Assembly: GCF_000172975.1 (NCBI RefSeq)
Contig: NZ_ABTR02000001.1
Location: 622,001-686,000, forward strand
Direction: 5' to 3'
DNA length: 64,000 nt
From: Dethiosulfovibrio peptidovorans DSM 11002
GTDB lineage: Bacteria; Synergistota; Synergistia; Synergistales; Dethiosulfovibrionaceae
Part shown: piece after piece, positions 1-7,983 of the stretch
How the letters are laid out: every line of letters begins with the position of its first letter
Position numbering within the stretch: the first letter of the stretch is position 1
Notes under the pieces: generated by a model
What the model was told of the DNA's origin: nothing
Database searches by the model: none
The model's input: only the letters and a program-made list of their open reading frames with translations
Position numbers and translations under genes: made by a program

Positions 1-68
1 TTGCCTCCTCCCTCTCCGAAGGCGCTGGCTATTGTGCCTCCGGTGAAAAGCACTACCAATCTCTGCAA
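1..68 (-). CDS. L-asparaginase, N-terminal fragment cut by the window edge
   Basis: Reading leftwards from a TTG at 66-68 gives about 22 residues, LQRLVVLFTGGTIASAFGEG and so on, before the window ends. The TGGTI stretch is the N-terminal signature of the asparaginase/glutaminase family and holds the catalytic threonine that hydrolyses asparagine to aspartate and ammonia. An in-frame TGA lies two codons upstream, so the TTG is the only early start; a weak AAGGA lies about 12 bases before it. The gene is separated from rubrerythrin by a terminator, so it probably has its own promoter. Only the signature can be judged. Confidence 0.72.
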   Translation of the reverse strand, partial: MQRLVVLFTGGTIASAFGEGGG

Positions 69-89
69 ATCCCGTCACGTCCTTTTTTC

Positions 90-124
90 GCAAAATAAGG
101 GTCCGGACGTATCCGTCCGGACCC
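90..124 (-). terminator. Intrinsic terminator after rubrerythrin
   Basis: On the minus strand a perfect 11-bp stem (GGGTCCGGACG pairing with CGTCCGGACCC, loop GATA) is followed by TTATTTTG. It lies 20 bases beyond the rubrerythrin stop codon and upstream of the asparaginase start. Confidence 0.85.
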
Positions 125-143
125 GGTTCAAACGATATAGCCC

Positions 144-641
144 CTACTCCACCAGCTCGTAGGCCTTGGAGGGAGCTCCACAGACCGGGCATTTGTCCGG
201 AGCGGCTCCCTCCTCGATGTGACCACACACGGTGCACAGATAGTAGTCCACCGCCCTCTTCTCTGAGAGGTGCTCCAGGGCTCTTTTATACAGCTCGGCG
301 TGGACCTTCTCCACCTCGTTGGCCAGGGAAAAGCCCTTATGGGCCTTCTTCTCACCCTCCGCCTCGGCGTCGTCGATGAAAGGAGGATACATCTCGGTGT
401 ACTCGTAGGTCTCGCCGGCTATGGCATCCTTGAGATTGGTCTCGGTGTCGCATATCTTGCCCATGTTGCGATAGTGCGTCTTGGCGTGAAGCGTCTCCGC
501 CGCAGCGGCGGCCCTGAAGAGCTTGGCAACGGAGGTGAAACCTTCCTTATCTGCCACCTCGGAGTAGAAGAGATACTTTCTGTTGGCCTGGGACTCGCCG
601 GAAAATGCCTCGGCGAGGTTGGCCATAGTCTTTTCGCCCAT
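144..641 (-). CDS. rbr: Rubrerythrin
   Basis: A cytoplasmic non-haem iron protein that reduces hydrogen peroxide, typical of anaerobes. The 165-residue product has an N-terminal ferritin-like four-helix domain with di-iron ligand motifs (GESQANRKY, AAAAAETLHAK, AIAGETYEYTEMY, NEVEKVHAELY), then a C-terminal rubredoxin-like domain with two Cys-x2-Cys pairs (YLCTVCGH and DKCPVCGA) that supplies electrons. I start it at the ATG at 639-641, which has AAGGGGG eight bases upstream, instead of 45 bases further out, where no ribosome site is seen. It follows the PgsW paralogue by 58 bases on the same strand and ends at a strong terminator. Confidence 0.95.
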   Translation of the reverse strand: MGEKTMANLAEAFSGESQANRKYLFYSEVADKEGFTSVAKLFRAAAAAETLHAKTHYRNMGKICDTETNLKDAIAGETYEYTEMYPPFIDDAEAEGEKKAHKGFSLANEVEKVHAELYKRALEHLSEKRAVDYYLCTVCGHIEEGAAPDKCPVCGAPSKAYELVE

Positions 642-699
642 GATCAATTCCCCCTTGAAAAGATTTATATACTCTCTCAGGGGCATTATATCACGTGGG

Positions 700-1686
700 C
701 TACCTCCGAGAAAATCGTTGATTCCGCCAGTTCAGGGGGTTATCGCCGTAGGGAATGGACCATCGATCGCACAGATCCCTCACGCAGAGAAGATGGATCA
801 CAGGAACTCCGCTACGTAGAAAACGGGAAAGCAGCCCCTCCGATGGCATGGATTCGAAGGGCTTCGACGTCGTCCCGCCAGGGAAGGAAGCCGATTGGTC
901 CGAGTCACCGAATGTCACCGAGGCCCCCCCGACCCCTACGAAACATCCTATTTCACCGTCGGCGGCCTCGTCGTAAAGGGCCATCCTGACCTCGACACTC
1001 TTATCGAGGGACTCCTCGTAGATAAATCTCTCCTCCGATCCAAGTCTCAGGGCCTCGTCCAAGGACAGATCACGCCACTCCGGAAACAGAGGGGCATCGT
1101 ATCTGTCGTCGTCTCCTCCCAGGGAGAACCCCAAAAGCTCGAAATCCAAAGAACCTCTGTCCTCCAGGAGCTTGACCATGTCCACAACGTTGAAGCCGAC
1201 CCGGTTGGCCCCGTACATCGACGACCCCAGAGAGCAGATCAGAAGAGAGCGGAACCCCATTGCGTCGCAGGCGGACAGCACCGCCACCAGCAACCCCGGG
1301 AAAGAGCCGCTGGCTCCTATCGCCACGGAGTCACCCCTTTTCAACCCCATACGGCGAAATTCTCCTACCAGAGCCGCGGCGAAAAGGGGGTTCGACGAGG
1401 CTGTCTTGTCCTCCAGATGGCCCAGAGTGGTCGTGAGAGGGGTAAACTCCTCTCCTATCACTCCGATTCCGTATGGATCCAGGTCGGGGGACGCCACGAT
1501 CCCCAATGCCTCTCTCTCGGACCTCAGGATCCTCAGGGAGTTCTCCATCGTTATCGAGGCGGCGATACCTTCGTCGCATCCCCATGAAAACGACCTCGGC
1601 AGGAGCGTGCTTCCCATAAGACAGCAGCATAACAGGACGCTACGATAAAGGCCCCCCTTAAGGGGGGCCTTCAATAGATCGATCAC
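700..1686 (-). CDS. PgsW-family protein (poly-gamma-glutamate system), stand-alone paralogue
   Basis: About 328 residues. It shares blocks with the PgsW-type gene at 6916-7983: SGSFPGLL, SLGSSMYGAN, a GGASVTFG-like segment, FPGGTTSKP and VIHLLCVRDLCDRWSIPYG. The N-terminus has a hydrophobic stretch that looks like a signal or anchor. Unlike the other copy it stops at NQRFSRR with no C-terminal membrane helix. It follows the C69 dipeptidase by 7 bases and is the last gene of operon A before rubrerythrin. The start is unsure: the first option is GTG at 1684-1686, with TTG at 1672-1674 as an alternative, and a perfect palindrome lies across the first codons. The family is linked to gamma-PGA synthesis by neighbourhood only; no reaction is known to me. 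Confidence 0.75.
   Translation of the reverse strand: MIDLLKAPLKGGLYRSVLLCCCLMGSTLLPRSFSWGCDEGIAASITMENSLRILRSEREALGIVASPDLDPYGIGVIGEEFTPLTTTLGHLEDKTASSNPLFAAALVGEFRRMGLKRGDSVAIGASGSFPGLLVAVLSACDAMGFRSLLICSLGSSMYGANRVGFNVVDMVKLLEDRGSLDFELLGFSLGGDDDRYDAPLFPEWRDLSLDEALRLGSEERFIYEESLDKSVEVRMALYDEAADGEIGCFVGVGGASVTFGDSDQSASFPGGTTSKPFESMPSEGLLSRFLRSGVPVIHLLCVRDLCDRWSIPYGDNPLNWRNQRFSRR
1648..1671 (-). promoter_or_regulatory. Perfect 24-base palindrome at the start of the PgsW paralogue
   Basis: AAGGCCCCCCTT followed by its exact reverse complement gives a 12-bp stem with no loop as drawn (in practice a 4-base loop). It lies inside the first 13 codons of the PgsW paralogue and 23 bases after the C69 stop. 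The minus-strand tail is TATCGTAG, not a T-run, so it is a poor terminator. It could stabilise the upstream transcript, lower expression of the last gene, or hide an early start codon. Confidence 0.5.
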
Positions 1687-1693
1687 GGCAGAG

Positions 1694-3265
1694 CTATCTC
1701 TCGAGAGGTCCGTAACCGATGAAATCGTTCCACCACTGGGGATAGCCGGTGATCTTGAAGTTCCTGTAGCCCAGGGCGTAGTTACCCAGAAGGTGGTCGC
1801 CCAGCTTCAGCCAGGTACGGTTCCAGTCAACTGCCCTGTCGTAGGCGAAGCGGGTCAGCTGGTCGATGGCCTGGTTCTTCTTGCCCTGTCTCCAGAGCTT
1901 GGCCGCGTCCTTCTGTACCGCGTAGGTCTCGGTGAACTGCTCCCTCATCTTGGGATCCCTGAGGGCGTAGATCTCCTTGATGGCCTCGCAGTAGCGAAGT
2001 GTGGTCATCTCCTGGACGTAGGTGTTGACCCACCAACCGGAGTCGCGGCGGAAGTCCTCGTAACGGGATCCGACCTCGTAGAACTTGGGAAGCTTCCTCA
2101 TGATCGGCCAAAGAGGGGTAAGGTAGGTCGTGTCGGGAGCGCCGTATCCGAACCAGCTGATGCCCTTGATCGGTGCGGGAAGCTTTGGATCAACCTCTCC
2201 GATGTGTACATAGCAGGTTCTGTGCATGTTGATGGATCTCTCCCAGGCACCCTCACCCTTGTTGGCGATTCTGATGGGGTTGCCCCAGGGTCCGGCGGCA
2301 GGTCCCTCGGTGAGGTCGTAATCGGTGCCCTCGTAGTAATCTCCCTTGATCTTGAAGATGTCCCAGGTGGAGAGCTTCTTATCGGGCTTCACGAAGAGGG
2401 GATAGTTATGCTCCTTGGGACTCTGCTTGAGAGAGGGAGCTACCAGTTCCTGGGCCCTCCAGACCCGCCTGGTGGAGTAGAGCCTGTCGTGATAGGGAGC
2501 GTAGACCTGGGCGGGGCTGAAACTCTTCCAGTTTACGTTGCCGTCTATCCAGCCCTTGTTGACGCCGTAGGAGACGATATTGGGAGAGTGCATGACGTTC
2601 TCCTTGTCGGTCAGGTCGATATCCCTGAGCCTGGCCCTGTTGGCCGCCACGAAGAACATATCGTCGGGCATGCGGACGGCGCACCAGAGGTCGCGGCCGT
2701 AAAATTCGGCGATCCAAACCTCGTCTCCATCGGTGATGTTGATGGTCTCTCCGCTGCCAGCCCAACCGAACTCCTCGACCAGGTCTCCCATGATCTTGAC
2801 GGCCTCACGGGCGGTAGCGGCCCGCTCCAGGGCTATGTCCTGAGCCAGCCAACAGTCGATGATGCCGTCGCTGTCCTTCACCAGGTCCTTCTTTATCTCC
2901 TCGTTATCGGTTCCGAAGGTGGACTCGCCCATGGCGACGCCCATCTCGTTCATGAAGGAGTAACGACTCTTGAAGTAACGATAGGTATGGCTGGCCTGGG
3001 GCATCTCCCCCATGACGTCGCCGGGCTCGTAACCGTGATCGTTCATTATCAGCTTGCGAACCGATCCTTCCGGCCAATCCTTCTCCTCTATGATCCATAG
3101 TTTGAAGTTGGCACTGGTGGAATCGTCGTTATGGGTGATGATGGAAGTTCCGTTCACGGTGGCGTTCTTGCCGACTGCGACCACCGTACAGGCCGAGGCG
3201 ACCAAGGCCATGGCCATTACCAGGCACAGCGCGACAGCAAAAGATGCCAGTTTCTTGTTCCTCAT
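1694..3265 (-). CDS. Peptidase family C69 dipeptidase, secreted
   Basis: The 523-residue product has a signal sequence (MRNKKLASFAVALCLVMAMA) ending ALVASA just before CTVVAVGKNAT. In the C69 (PepD-like) N-terminal-nucleophile family the free N-terminal cysteine is the catalytic residue, so Cys26 exposed by processing fits. Other family-like segments are THNDDS, the FGTDNEEI region and VSYGVNKGWIDG. It probably cleaves dipeptides outside the cytoplasm. The ATG at 3263-3265 has AAAGGAG about nine bases upstream. It sits downstream of the zinc hydrolase of operon A, in the position where operon B carries a gamma-glutamyltransferase. Substrate and any metal need are unknown. Confidence 0.9.
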   Translation of the reverse strand: MRNKKLASFAVALCLVMAMALVASACTVVAVGKNATVNGTSIITHNDDSTSANFKLWIIEEKDWPEGSVRKLIMNDHGYEPGDVMGEMPQASHTYRYFKSRYSFMNEMGVAMGESTFGTDNEEIKKDLVKDSDGIIDCWLAQDIALERAATAREAVKIMGDLVEEFGWAGSGETINITDGDEVWIAEFYGRDLWCAVRMPDDMFFVAANRARLRDIDLTDKENVMHSPNIVSYGVNKGWIDGNVNWKSFSPAQVYAPYHDRLYSTRRVWRAQELVAPSLKQSPKEHNYPLFVKPDKKLSTWDIFKIKGDYYEGTDYDLTEGPAAGPWGNPIRIANKGEGAWERSINMHRTCYVHIGEVDPKLPAPIKGISWFGYGAPDTTYLTPLWPIMRKLPKFYEVGSRYEDFRRDSGWWVNTYVQEMTTLRYCEAIKEIYALRDPKMREQFTETYAVQKDAAKLWRQGKKNQAIDQLTRFAYDRAVDWNRTWLKLGDHLLGNYALGYRNFKITGYPQWWNDFIGYGPLER

Positions 3266-3376
3266 CGCTCACACTCCTTTATATAAATCCGGTTATCTCT
3301 ACAAAAACTCTAGCCTTCTAGCCGCTATTTCAGCTTTCTCGACGGACCACCTCCGTTCATCCCGACTTTTAGAAAC

Positions 3377-4579
3377 TCAGTTCCAGAAGACCCTAGTACT
3401 GTGGGCCTTTGTCGGGTCATGGAGATAATAGCCGATGCCGTTCTCCATGAGACCGTCGAACTCGGGCCACTGAAGCTGTATCTCCTTCTCGGGGAAAAAG
3501 TCGTTCATCTGACGGATCAGCTCGGCTATGGAGGACAGATGTCGCCCTACACGATATTTCATGGGGCTGCCGAACTCTATATCGTATTCGGGAACACAGT
3601 ACAGAAGGCCATGCTCCGAGGCGGTCTGGAGGAACTCGTCCTTACCCTCCATCATTAGCTCCTCGGTTATCTTACCGGCCACCCGATCTATGAAGGGTTC
3701 CATTGTCTCCATCAGGACGGCCAGGACCCCCTCATATCCCTGCTCGGGGACGGGGGAGAAGTCTCCGACCTCCCTGTGAGAGAGCCCTCTCAAGCTCTTG
3801 GGGCTGGCCTCGCATTTCATCGGGAAGGTGGTGGCACTTAGCTCCATGGCCGCCATCATGGCAACGTCCAGAGCCCTGTCGTGGGCCACGTAGGTGCTAA
3901 CCACCGGATACATCAGCGACGCCTCGTGGGTATCGCAGTACAGGTCGGCCTTTTCCTTCCTTATCAGCTCCATGATGGCGTAGGCCAGCTGTTCCGTCAG
4001 GTTACCGTCGGGACGACCGGGATATGTCCTGTTGAGGTTTCTGGCGTCTGTGTACGCCAGATTCTGCTTGGACGGATAGTGGACGTAGGTGAAGGGATCG
4101 GGCCACTGGTCCAGAGGATCGGTGGATCGATCTCCTATACGGTAGGCCCTGGGGCCGTGTTCGGTCTGCACATGTAGAAACTTGGGATAGGCGTTACCCA
4201 GCATGCCCACCTTGGAGGCGCTCAGGTTGGCGTGGGGAATTATGAACACCCTTCCCTTGGAGACGGAGATATTCTCCATGGCCACATAGGCCGCTAGCAT
4301 GGTGGCAGGTTCGTAGGGATGGGTCCCCCCTAAAAAGACCAGGGTCCCACCTGGCACGCCCGAGTCGAACAGATAGACCGGCGTGTCCACTCCCGTTCCT
4401 TTTATGCCCTCGAAATAATCGCTGAGCATCACCTTCTCGGTGAAGGCCTCCGACACGACCACGGGTTCCTTGAAGTTCCGAAGCTCCATGAACTCCTTAG
4501 CGCCCAAAAAAGCGATAACCGCAACTACAGCCAGTACCGCTAGCTTTCTCTTTACCCCTGGGATCTCTCTTCTCTTCAT
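3377..4579 (-). CDS. Membrane-anchored zinc hydrolase of the AstE/AspA (M14-like) family, copy A
   Basis: About 400 residues. An N-terminal hydrophobic helix (LAVLAVVAVIAFLGA) anchors a periplasmic domain. The zinc motif GGTHPYEPAT (H-x2-E), the arginine motif NLNRTYPGRP and the third-ligand segment CDTHEAS match succinylglutamate desuccinylase/aspartoacylase-type carboxypeptidases; VLMETMEP probably holds the catalytic glutamate. Such enzymes remove C-terminal residues or N-acyl groups. I start at the ATG at 4577-4579 (GGTGG five bases upstream), not at the GTG three codons earlier. It follows the small membrane protein by 10 bases. Copy B lies at 13845-14996. Whether it acts on peptides, gamma-glutamyl chains or acyl-amino acids cannot be read from the sequence. 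Confidence 0.85.
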   Translation of the reverse strand: MKRREIPGVKRKLAVLAVVAVIAFLGAKEFMELRNFKEPVVVSEAFTEKVMLSDYFEGIKGTGVDTPVYLFDSGVPGGTLVFLGGTHPYEPATMLAAYVAMENISVSKGRVFIIPHANLSASKVGMLGNAYPKFLHVQTEHGPRAYRIGDRSTDPLDQWPDPFTYVHYPSKQNLAYTDARNLNRTYPGRPDGNLTEQLAYAIMELIRKEKADLYCDTHEASLMYPVVSTYVAHDRALDVAMMAAMELSATTFPMKCEASPKSLRGLSHREVGDFSPVPEQGYEGVLAVLMETMEPFIDRVAGKITEELMMEGKDEFLQTASEHGLLYCVPEYDIEFGSPMKYRVGRHLSSIAELIRQMNDFFPEKEIQLQWPEFDGLMENGIGYYLHDPTKAHSTRVFWN

Positions 4580-4589
4580 CAAAACCACC

Positions 4590-4766
4590 TTACTTTATGT
4601 GAAGGACCCTGAGGACGAAGGGTATAAGGGTATAGGCATATACCACATCGTATATCAGGCTGGTCCTGGTCTTCCTGAAGAAGAGATTCCTTAGAAGCAG
4701 GAGTCCGAAAAAGGCGACTATAACGTAGTAGATCTGATGGATAACCTGGTTCAGCACCGTCGTCAT
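4590..4766 (-). CDS. Small membrane protein of the duplicated module, copy A
   Basis: A 58-residue ORF starting MTTVLNQVIHQIYYVIVAF, with GAGGAGGAGA seven bases before the ATG. It predicts two hydrophobic helices: VIVAFFGLLLL and, after a basic FRKTRTS turn, AYTLIPFVLRVL. The C-terminus LIPFVLRVLHIK matches the end of copy B (LVPLVLRFLLVK): both fit L-x-P-[FL]-V-L-R-x-L-x-[IV]-K. It lies between the DctM-like permease and the zinc hydrolase in both operons, so it is probably a subunit of one or the other, perhaps in place of the DctQ subunit of TRAP transporters. The conserved place, ribosome site and tail are seen directly; the partner is inferred. No family recognised. Confidence 0.85.
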   Translation of the reverse strand: MTTVLNQVIHQIYYVIVAFFGLLLLRNLFFRKTRTSLIYDVVYAYTLIPFVLRVLHIK

Positions 4767-4779
4767 GATCTTCTCCTCC

Positions 4780-6081
4780 TCACCGGATCACTAAAAACTT
4801 GAACGCGTTGGCGTTGATCAACATAAACAATGCGACCAGCCCCATGAACAGGGCCGGGACGAAAATTCCCTTGAGGAAGGACATATAGCTGCCCTCATAG
4901 CCCGACACCTCTATAGCCACCCTGCCGGATATCCTAGAGGGAGGAAGACAGTCTCCCAGAGGGAACATCAGGCTCAGGGCCGTCGCCACTATGGTCACGT
5001 CGAAGCCGACGGAGTTGAAGAGGAATATCATAGGAGTTCCCAGTATTATGGCGCTCCCGTAGCTAAGCGACCCCTGAGCCATCGGCAGCACGAAAAGGGC
5101 CGTCAGATATATGAAGATGGTCGGAAGGGTAACGAAGGTTATGGCTATAAGCCCTCTGACCCCGGTGGCGGTCATTATGTTGACCAGTACCCCTACGCTG
5201 ATGACCGTGGCCAACAGAGGAAAGACCTGCTCCATCGTCTCCAGGACGGTATTTCCCCATTCTCCGACTGAACGCTTGATCGGAGAGCAAAGCACGGCCA
5301 CTCCCGCGGAGATAAGAAAGTTGAGAGGTAACCCAACGGTGGGAACGCTGAAGGCCATGTACTTGGACAGAAGGACTATCACCAAAAAGGTGAGCATCGG
5401 AGCTAGTATACGGAACCAGTTCATGCCTTCCGGAGGAATCGGAAGTTCCTCCAGGATCTTCTCCTTGGGCTCGGGCTCCCCTCCCCTCAGCAGATAGACC
5501 ACGGTGAAGACGGTGATCACCAGGATGGGGGCCAGAAGGGGAACGGAGAATCCTACGTAGGGCATGTTGGCCTGAGCGGCCATCAACATGGCCCAGAGGT
5601 TTATGGGAGGCGCCGCCGCCGCCAACATGGACGTGACGTATATGAAGGCAGTGGTCCTGACCGACGTGATACCCATGTACCGTAGGACCGTGGCGATCAT
5701 GCCTCCCACGACGAACATCGATACGCTTCCCGCACCGGTGAGAGCGCCGGGGATCAGCATTATCACAGCCAGTATGGAAAAGAGCATCCACTTGCGATGG
5801 TAGAAACGCTCCACCATCTTGCGAATCAGGGCGTTCATGGCCCCGGTGGCGGAGTACATGTTGATGAAGACCGAGGCGGTGATGAAGATGAGCCCCACGT
5901 CGAAATAGGTGAAGGTCCCCTCCACGAGAAGCCTGACGGGAAACCACAGCCGCCCCGCCAGGGCACCGGCTATGGCTGTGATGACCATGGAGATCTCCGG
6001 CGACTTGAGCTTCCAGCTACAAAGGGCGAAGACCACCGCCATCACCGCCAGGACCATGGAAGTCTCGGCGTACATAGACAA
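4780..6081 (-). CDS. DctM-like large permease of a TRAP-type/ion-transporter family, copy A
   Basis: A 433-residue polytopic inner-membrane protein with about 11-12 hydrophobic segments and the pattern of the TRAP large subunit: an early GTFTYFDVGLIFITASVF region, SILAVIMLIPGALTGAG, and a matching second half with AIILGTPMIFLFNSVGF and SLMFPLGDCLPP. TRAP transporters normally also need a DctQ and a solute receptor; neither standard partner is nearby. The TTG at 6079-6081 has GAGGAGG nine bases upstream, better spaced than the ATG two codons inside. It lies between the secreted protein at 6100-6693 and the small membrane protein. The substrate is probably an organic or amino acid, by context only. 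Confidence 0.8.
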   Translation of the reverse strand: MSMYAETSMVLAVMAVVFALCSWKLKSPEISMVITAIAGALAGRLWFPVRLLVEGTFTYFDVGLIFITASVFINMYSATGAMNALIRKMVERFYHRKWMLFSILAVIMLIPGALTGAGSVSMFVVGGMIATVLRYMGITSVRTTAFIYVTSMLAAAAPPINLWAMLMAAQANMPYVGFSVPLLAPILVITVFTVVYLLRGGEPEPKEKILEELPIPPEGMNWFRILAPMLTFLVIVLLSKYMAFSVPTVGLPLNFLISAGVAVLCSPIKRSVGEWGNTVLETMEQVFPLLATVISVGVLVNIMTATGVRGLIAITFVTLPTIFIYLTALFVLPMAQGSLSYGSAIILGTPMIFLFNSVGFDVTIVATALSLMFPLGDCLPPSRISGRVAIEVSGYEGSYMSFLKGIFVPALFMGLVALFMLINANAFKFLVIR

Positions 6082-6099
6082 AATCGACTTCCTCCTCGG

Positions 6100-6693
6100 C
6101 TACTTCGAGTACATATCCTTGACCACGTCCATAAAGTCGATGGTCTCGTCTATGATGGTCAGGGGAGCTCCGTTGGCCTCGGCCAGATCGGTAAAACGTC
6201 CGTCCCAGTCGCTGTCGTTCTTGACTATGAAACCCTGGGCATAGGGGGCTACGACGTCGATGGAACGTTCGTCGGCGCTGCCGGGCTTGCCTCTCCTGGC
6301 CTTACCCTCTATATGGGCAGCTATGACCTGGATCCCCTCTTTCTTGCAGGTCTCCATTATGGCTCCAAGCCTGTCGATCTCGTCGTCGATTGTGATCCCA
6401 GAGGCTCCGAGCCCCTTAGCGGACGAACCGATCATCACGAGCACCGTCTTATAACCACCGGATAGGATGTCCTCCGGCGTGGGCTCGGCATTGTAGGTCA
6501 TGTCCTTCACAGCCTTGGACCGGCTGACAAGAAGCCGCCCCATCTTGCCTCCCGGTCCCTGACCGGCGTTGGTTATCAGAAGGGGCTCATCGCCCTTTAA
6601 AGGCGCGTCGCCGGTGACCGCCGCCATGGCGGAACCGACGAAAAACGAAAACAACGAAACGAGAACAGCTAGCACCACGGTGTTTCTTCTCAT
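6100..6693 (-). CDS. Secreted Rossmann-like protein heading operon A (DUF6305-like)
   Basis: 197 residues with a clean signal sequence (MRRNTVVLAVLVSLFSFFVG, then SAMA before AV). The mature part has the signature MIGSSAKGLGASGITIDDE, matched in copy B by VGGSSKGLGAAGIDKDQE, then an IQVIAAHIEGKARRG / VKVLVMHVGGPGRRG strand-loop, as in a nucleotide-like or ligand-binding alpha/beta fold. I recall this as a domain of unknown function, possibly DUF6305; the number needs checking. First gene of operon A, with GGGGAGG ten bases before the ATG and a promoter upstream. Being secreted and always next to the DctM-like permease, it may be the substrate receptor (inference). Confidence 0.75.
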   Translation of the reverse strand: MRRNTVVLAVLVSLFSFFVGSAMAAVTGDAPLKGDEPLLITNAGQGPGGKMGRLLVSRSKAVKDMTYNAEPTPEDILSGGYKTVLVMIGSSAKGLGASGITIDDEIDRLGAIMETCKKEGIQVIAAHIEGKARRGKPGSADERSIDVVAPYAQGFIVKNDSDWDGRFTDLAEANGAPLTIIDETIDFMDVVKDMYSK

Positions 6694-6748
6694 AAAAAAT
6701 CGACCTCCCCAAAAAGATAGAAGAAAAAAACTTCTCTCACTACTTATT

Positions 6749-6778
6749 TAGAGTATCCCTTTTCACCCTATGAGGTCA
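6749..6778 (-). promoter_or_regulatory. Predicted sigma-70-type promoter of operon A
   Basis: Minus strand: TTGACC at 6778-6773, 18 bases, then TACTCT at 6754-6749 (or a 17-base gap to ATACTC). It lies 56 bases upstream of the operon A start codon, in an AT-rich gap after the PgsW terminator. Confidence 0.55.
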
Positions 6779-6851
6779 ACGATACACATTTGTTTTTTCA
6801 GAACAAAAAGGCAGGTTTATGCCGCCAACCGACAATAACAGATACATAAAC

Positions 6852-6894
6852 AAAAATCAGAAGGCTCCTCAATGAAAAAAGGAATCCCTCTGAT
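6852..6894 (-). terminator. Probable terminator after pgsW
   Basis: Minus-strand stem with ATCAGAGGGATTCC facing GGAGCCTTCTGAT around an A/T-rich loop, followed by a run of T. It has internal mismatches. It lies 22 bases past the pgsW stop and separates pgsBCW from operon A. Confidence 0.55.
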
Positions 6895-6915
6895 TTCATG
6901 GCCTAGCCTATTAAG

Positions 6916-7983
6916 TTATATTTTGTTCCCAAGAGTTTCGCCTCCATGGGAAAATCTTGAGAAGAACAGGGCCGCTCCGAGATAGACCGCCACTCCCGCT
7001 AGAGAGAGAAAGATAGACCGTCTCCCTACGTTACCTCTTACAGGCTCGGAGTCGAATGGAACCCCCTCCGCCAGGGCCAAGTCCCTAAGGTTGAGGAGAT
7101 GGATAACGGTATACCCCTCCTTCAGAGACCTGCCTATAACCCCGTCACCTCCATGGGCTCCGGGCTTGGAGATGCCCGGAGGAAGTGACAGGACCGCCGG
7201 ATCGTCTCCCATATTGGCGCTTGATCCCCCTATGGATACCACCACTTTGGGTTTCACCCGACCGATGAAGTCCATCTTCCAGTCGACGACCTCTTCCTTG
7301 GAGGACAAGGACAGCACGGGGACACCGGCTTTCATCGCAGCGGACGTCATTATGTCGATCCCCTCGGGGGAGATTCCCGATCCCACCTCGCCACCCCCTC
7401 CCAGGGTATAGCAGTAGGCTCTCGTGCTGAGGAATCCTCTTTTTCTGAGCACCTTCGCCATGGTGGGCCAAGGTGCCTTGGGATCGTTGCATCCCCAGGT
7501 GGAGGACCCAAGGGAGACCACCAGATGTACGTCCAGGTCGTAGAACTCCGACGCCATCAGCATGTTCAACAACAAGCCCGGGAAAGAGGAAGAAGACATT
7601 ATCACCACCGGATCCCCCGCCGAAAGCCCCATAGATCGAAACCATCGAAGAAAGATGACTGCCCAATCGGGATGGCAGGCGGTCCTCTTGGAAGGGAGGC
7701 TGCCGAGGGTCGTAGACAGAGGACTCCACTCCAGGCCTATGAGCCCTAGGTTCCATGGATCGTCGGTGATGGAAGGAAAGGACCCGATGGAGCGCCGCCA
7801 GTCGGCCACCGACGTCTCCGCCTCTCTCACGCCGAACCAAAGCCGCTCCTCATCCATAGAAAGCCCGTCGCCTCCGACAAGATATATCAAGGCCATGACT
7901 CCTGTAAGCATAAGCAGAGACAGTATGCGACGACGGGAGCGTCTTCTGAGTCTGTCCCTGTATTCTCCGAGATCGAAGGTCAC
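6916..7983 (-). CDS. pgsW: PgsW, poly-gamma-glutamate system protein
   Basis: About 355 residues, starting at a GTG that overlaps the PgsC stop (GTGA), with AGGAGG about eight bases upstream. A longer open frame runs back into pgsC but has no start signal. Layout: basic N-terminus, one membrane helix (LSLLMLTGVMALIYLVGG), a large extracytoplasmic domain with SSSSFPGLLLN, VSLGSSTWGCN, VVSIGGSSANMGD and VIHLLNLRDLALAEG, then a C-terminal helix (FLSLAGVAVYLGAALFF). The family is known from gamma-PGA loci lacking the Bacillus-type set; its chemistry is not known to me. Translational coupling to PgsB and PgsC supports one complex at the inner membrane. Confidence 0.85.
   Translation of the reverse strand: MTFDLGEYRDRLRRRSRRRILSLLMLTGVMALIYLVGGDGLSMDEERLWFGVREAETSVADWRRSIGSFPSITDDPWNLGLIGLEWSPLSTTLGSLPSKRTACHPDWAVIFLRWFRSMGLSAGDPVVIMSSSSFPGLLLNMLMASEFYDLDVHLVVSLGSSTWGCNDPKAPWPTMAKVLRKRGFLSTRAYCYTLGGGGEVGSGISPEGIDIMTSAAMKAGVPVLSLSSKEEVVDWKMDFIGRVKPKVVVSIGGSSANMGDDPAVLSLPPGISKPGAHGGDGVIGRSLKEGYTVIHLLNLRDLALAEGVPFDSEPVRGNVGRRSIFLSLAGVAVYLGAALFFSRFSHGGETLGNKI

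Noticed and set aside
46..355. Short plus- and minus-strand ORFs over rubrerythrin
   Set aside because: They lie in other frames of a clear rubrerythrin gene and lack ribosome sites.
1648..1671. Palindrome as a terminator for the C69 dipeptidase gene
   Set aside because: There is no T-run after the stem on the minus strand and it lies within the next gene's first codons.
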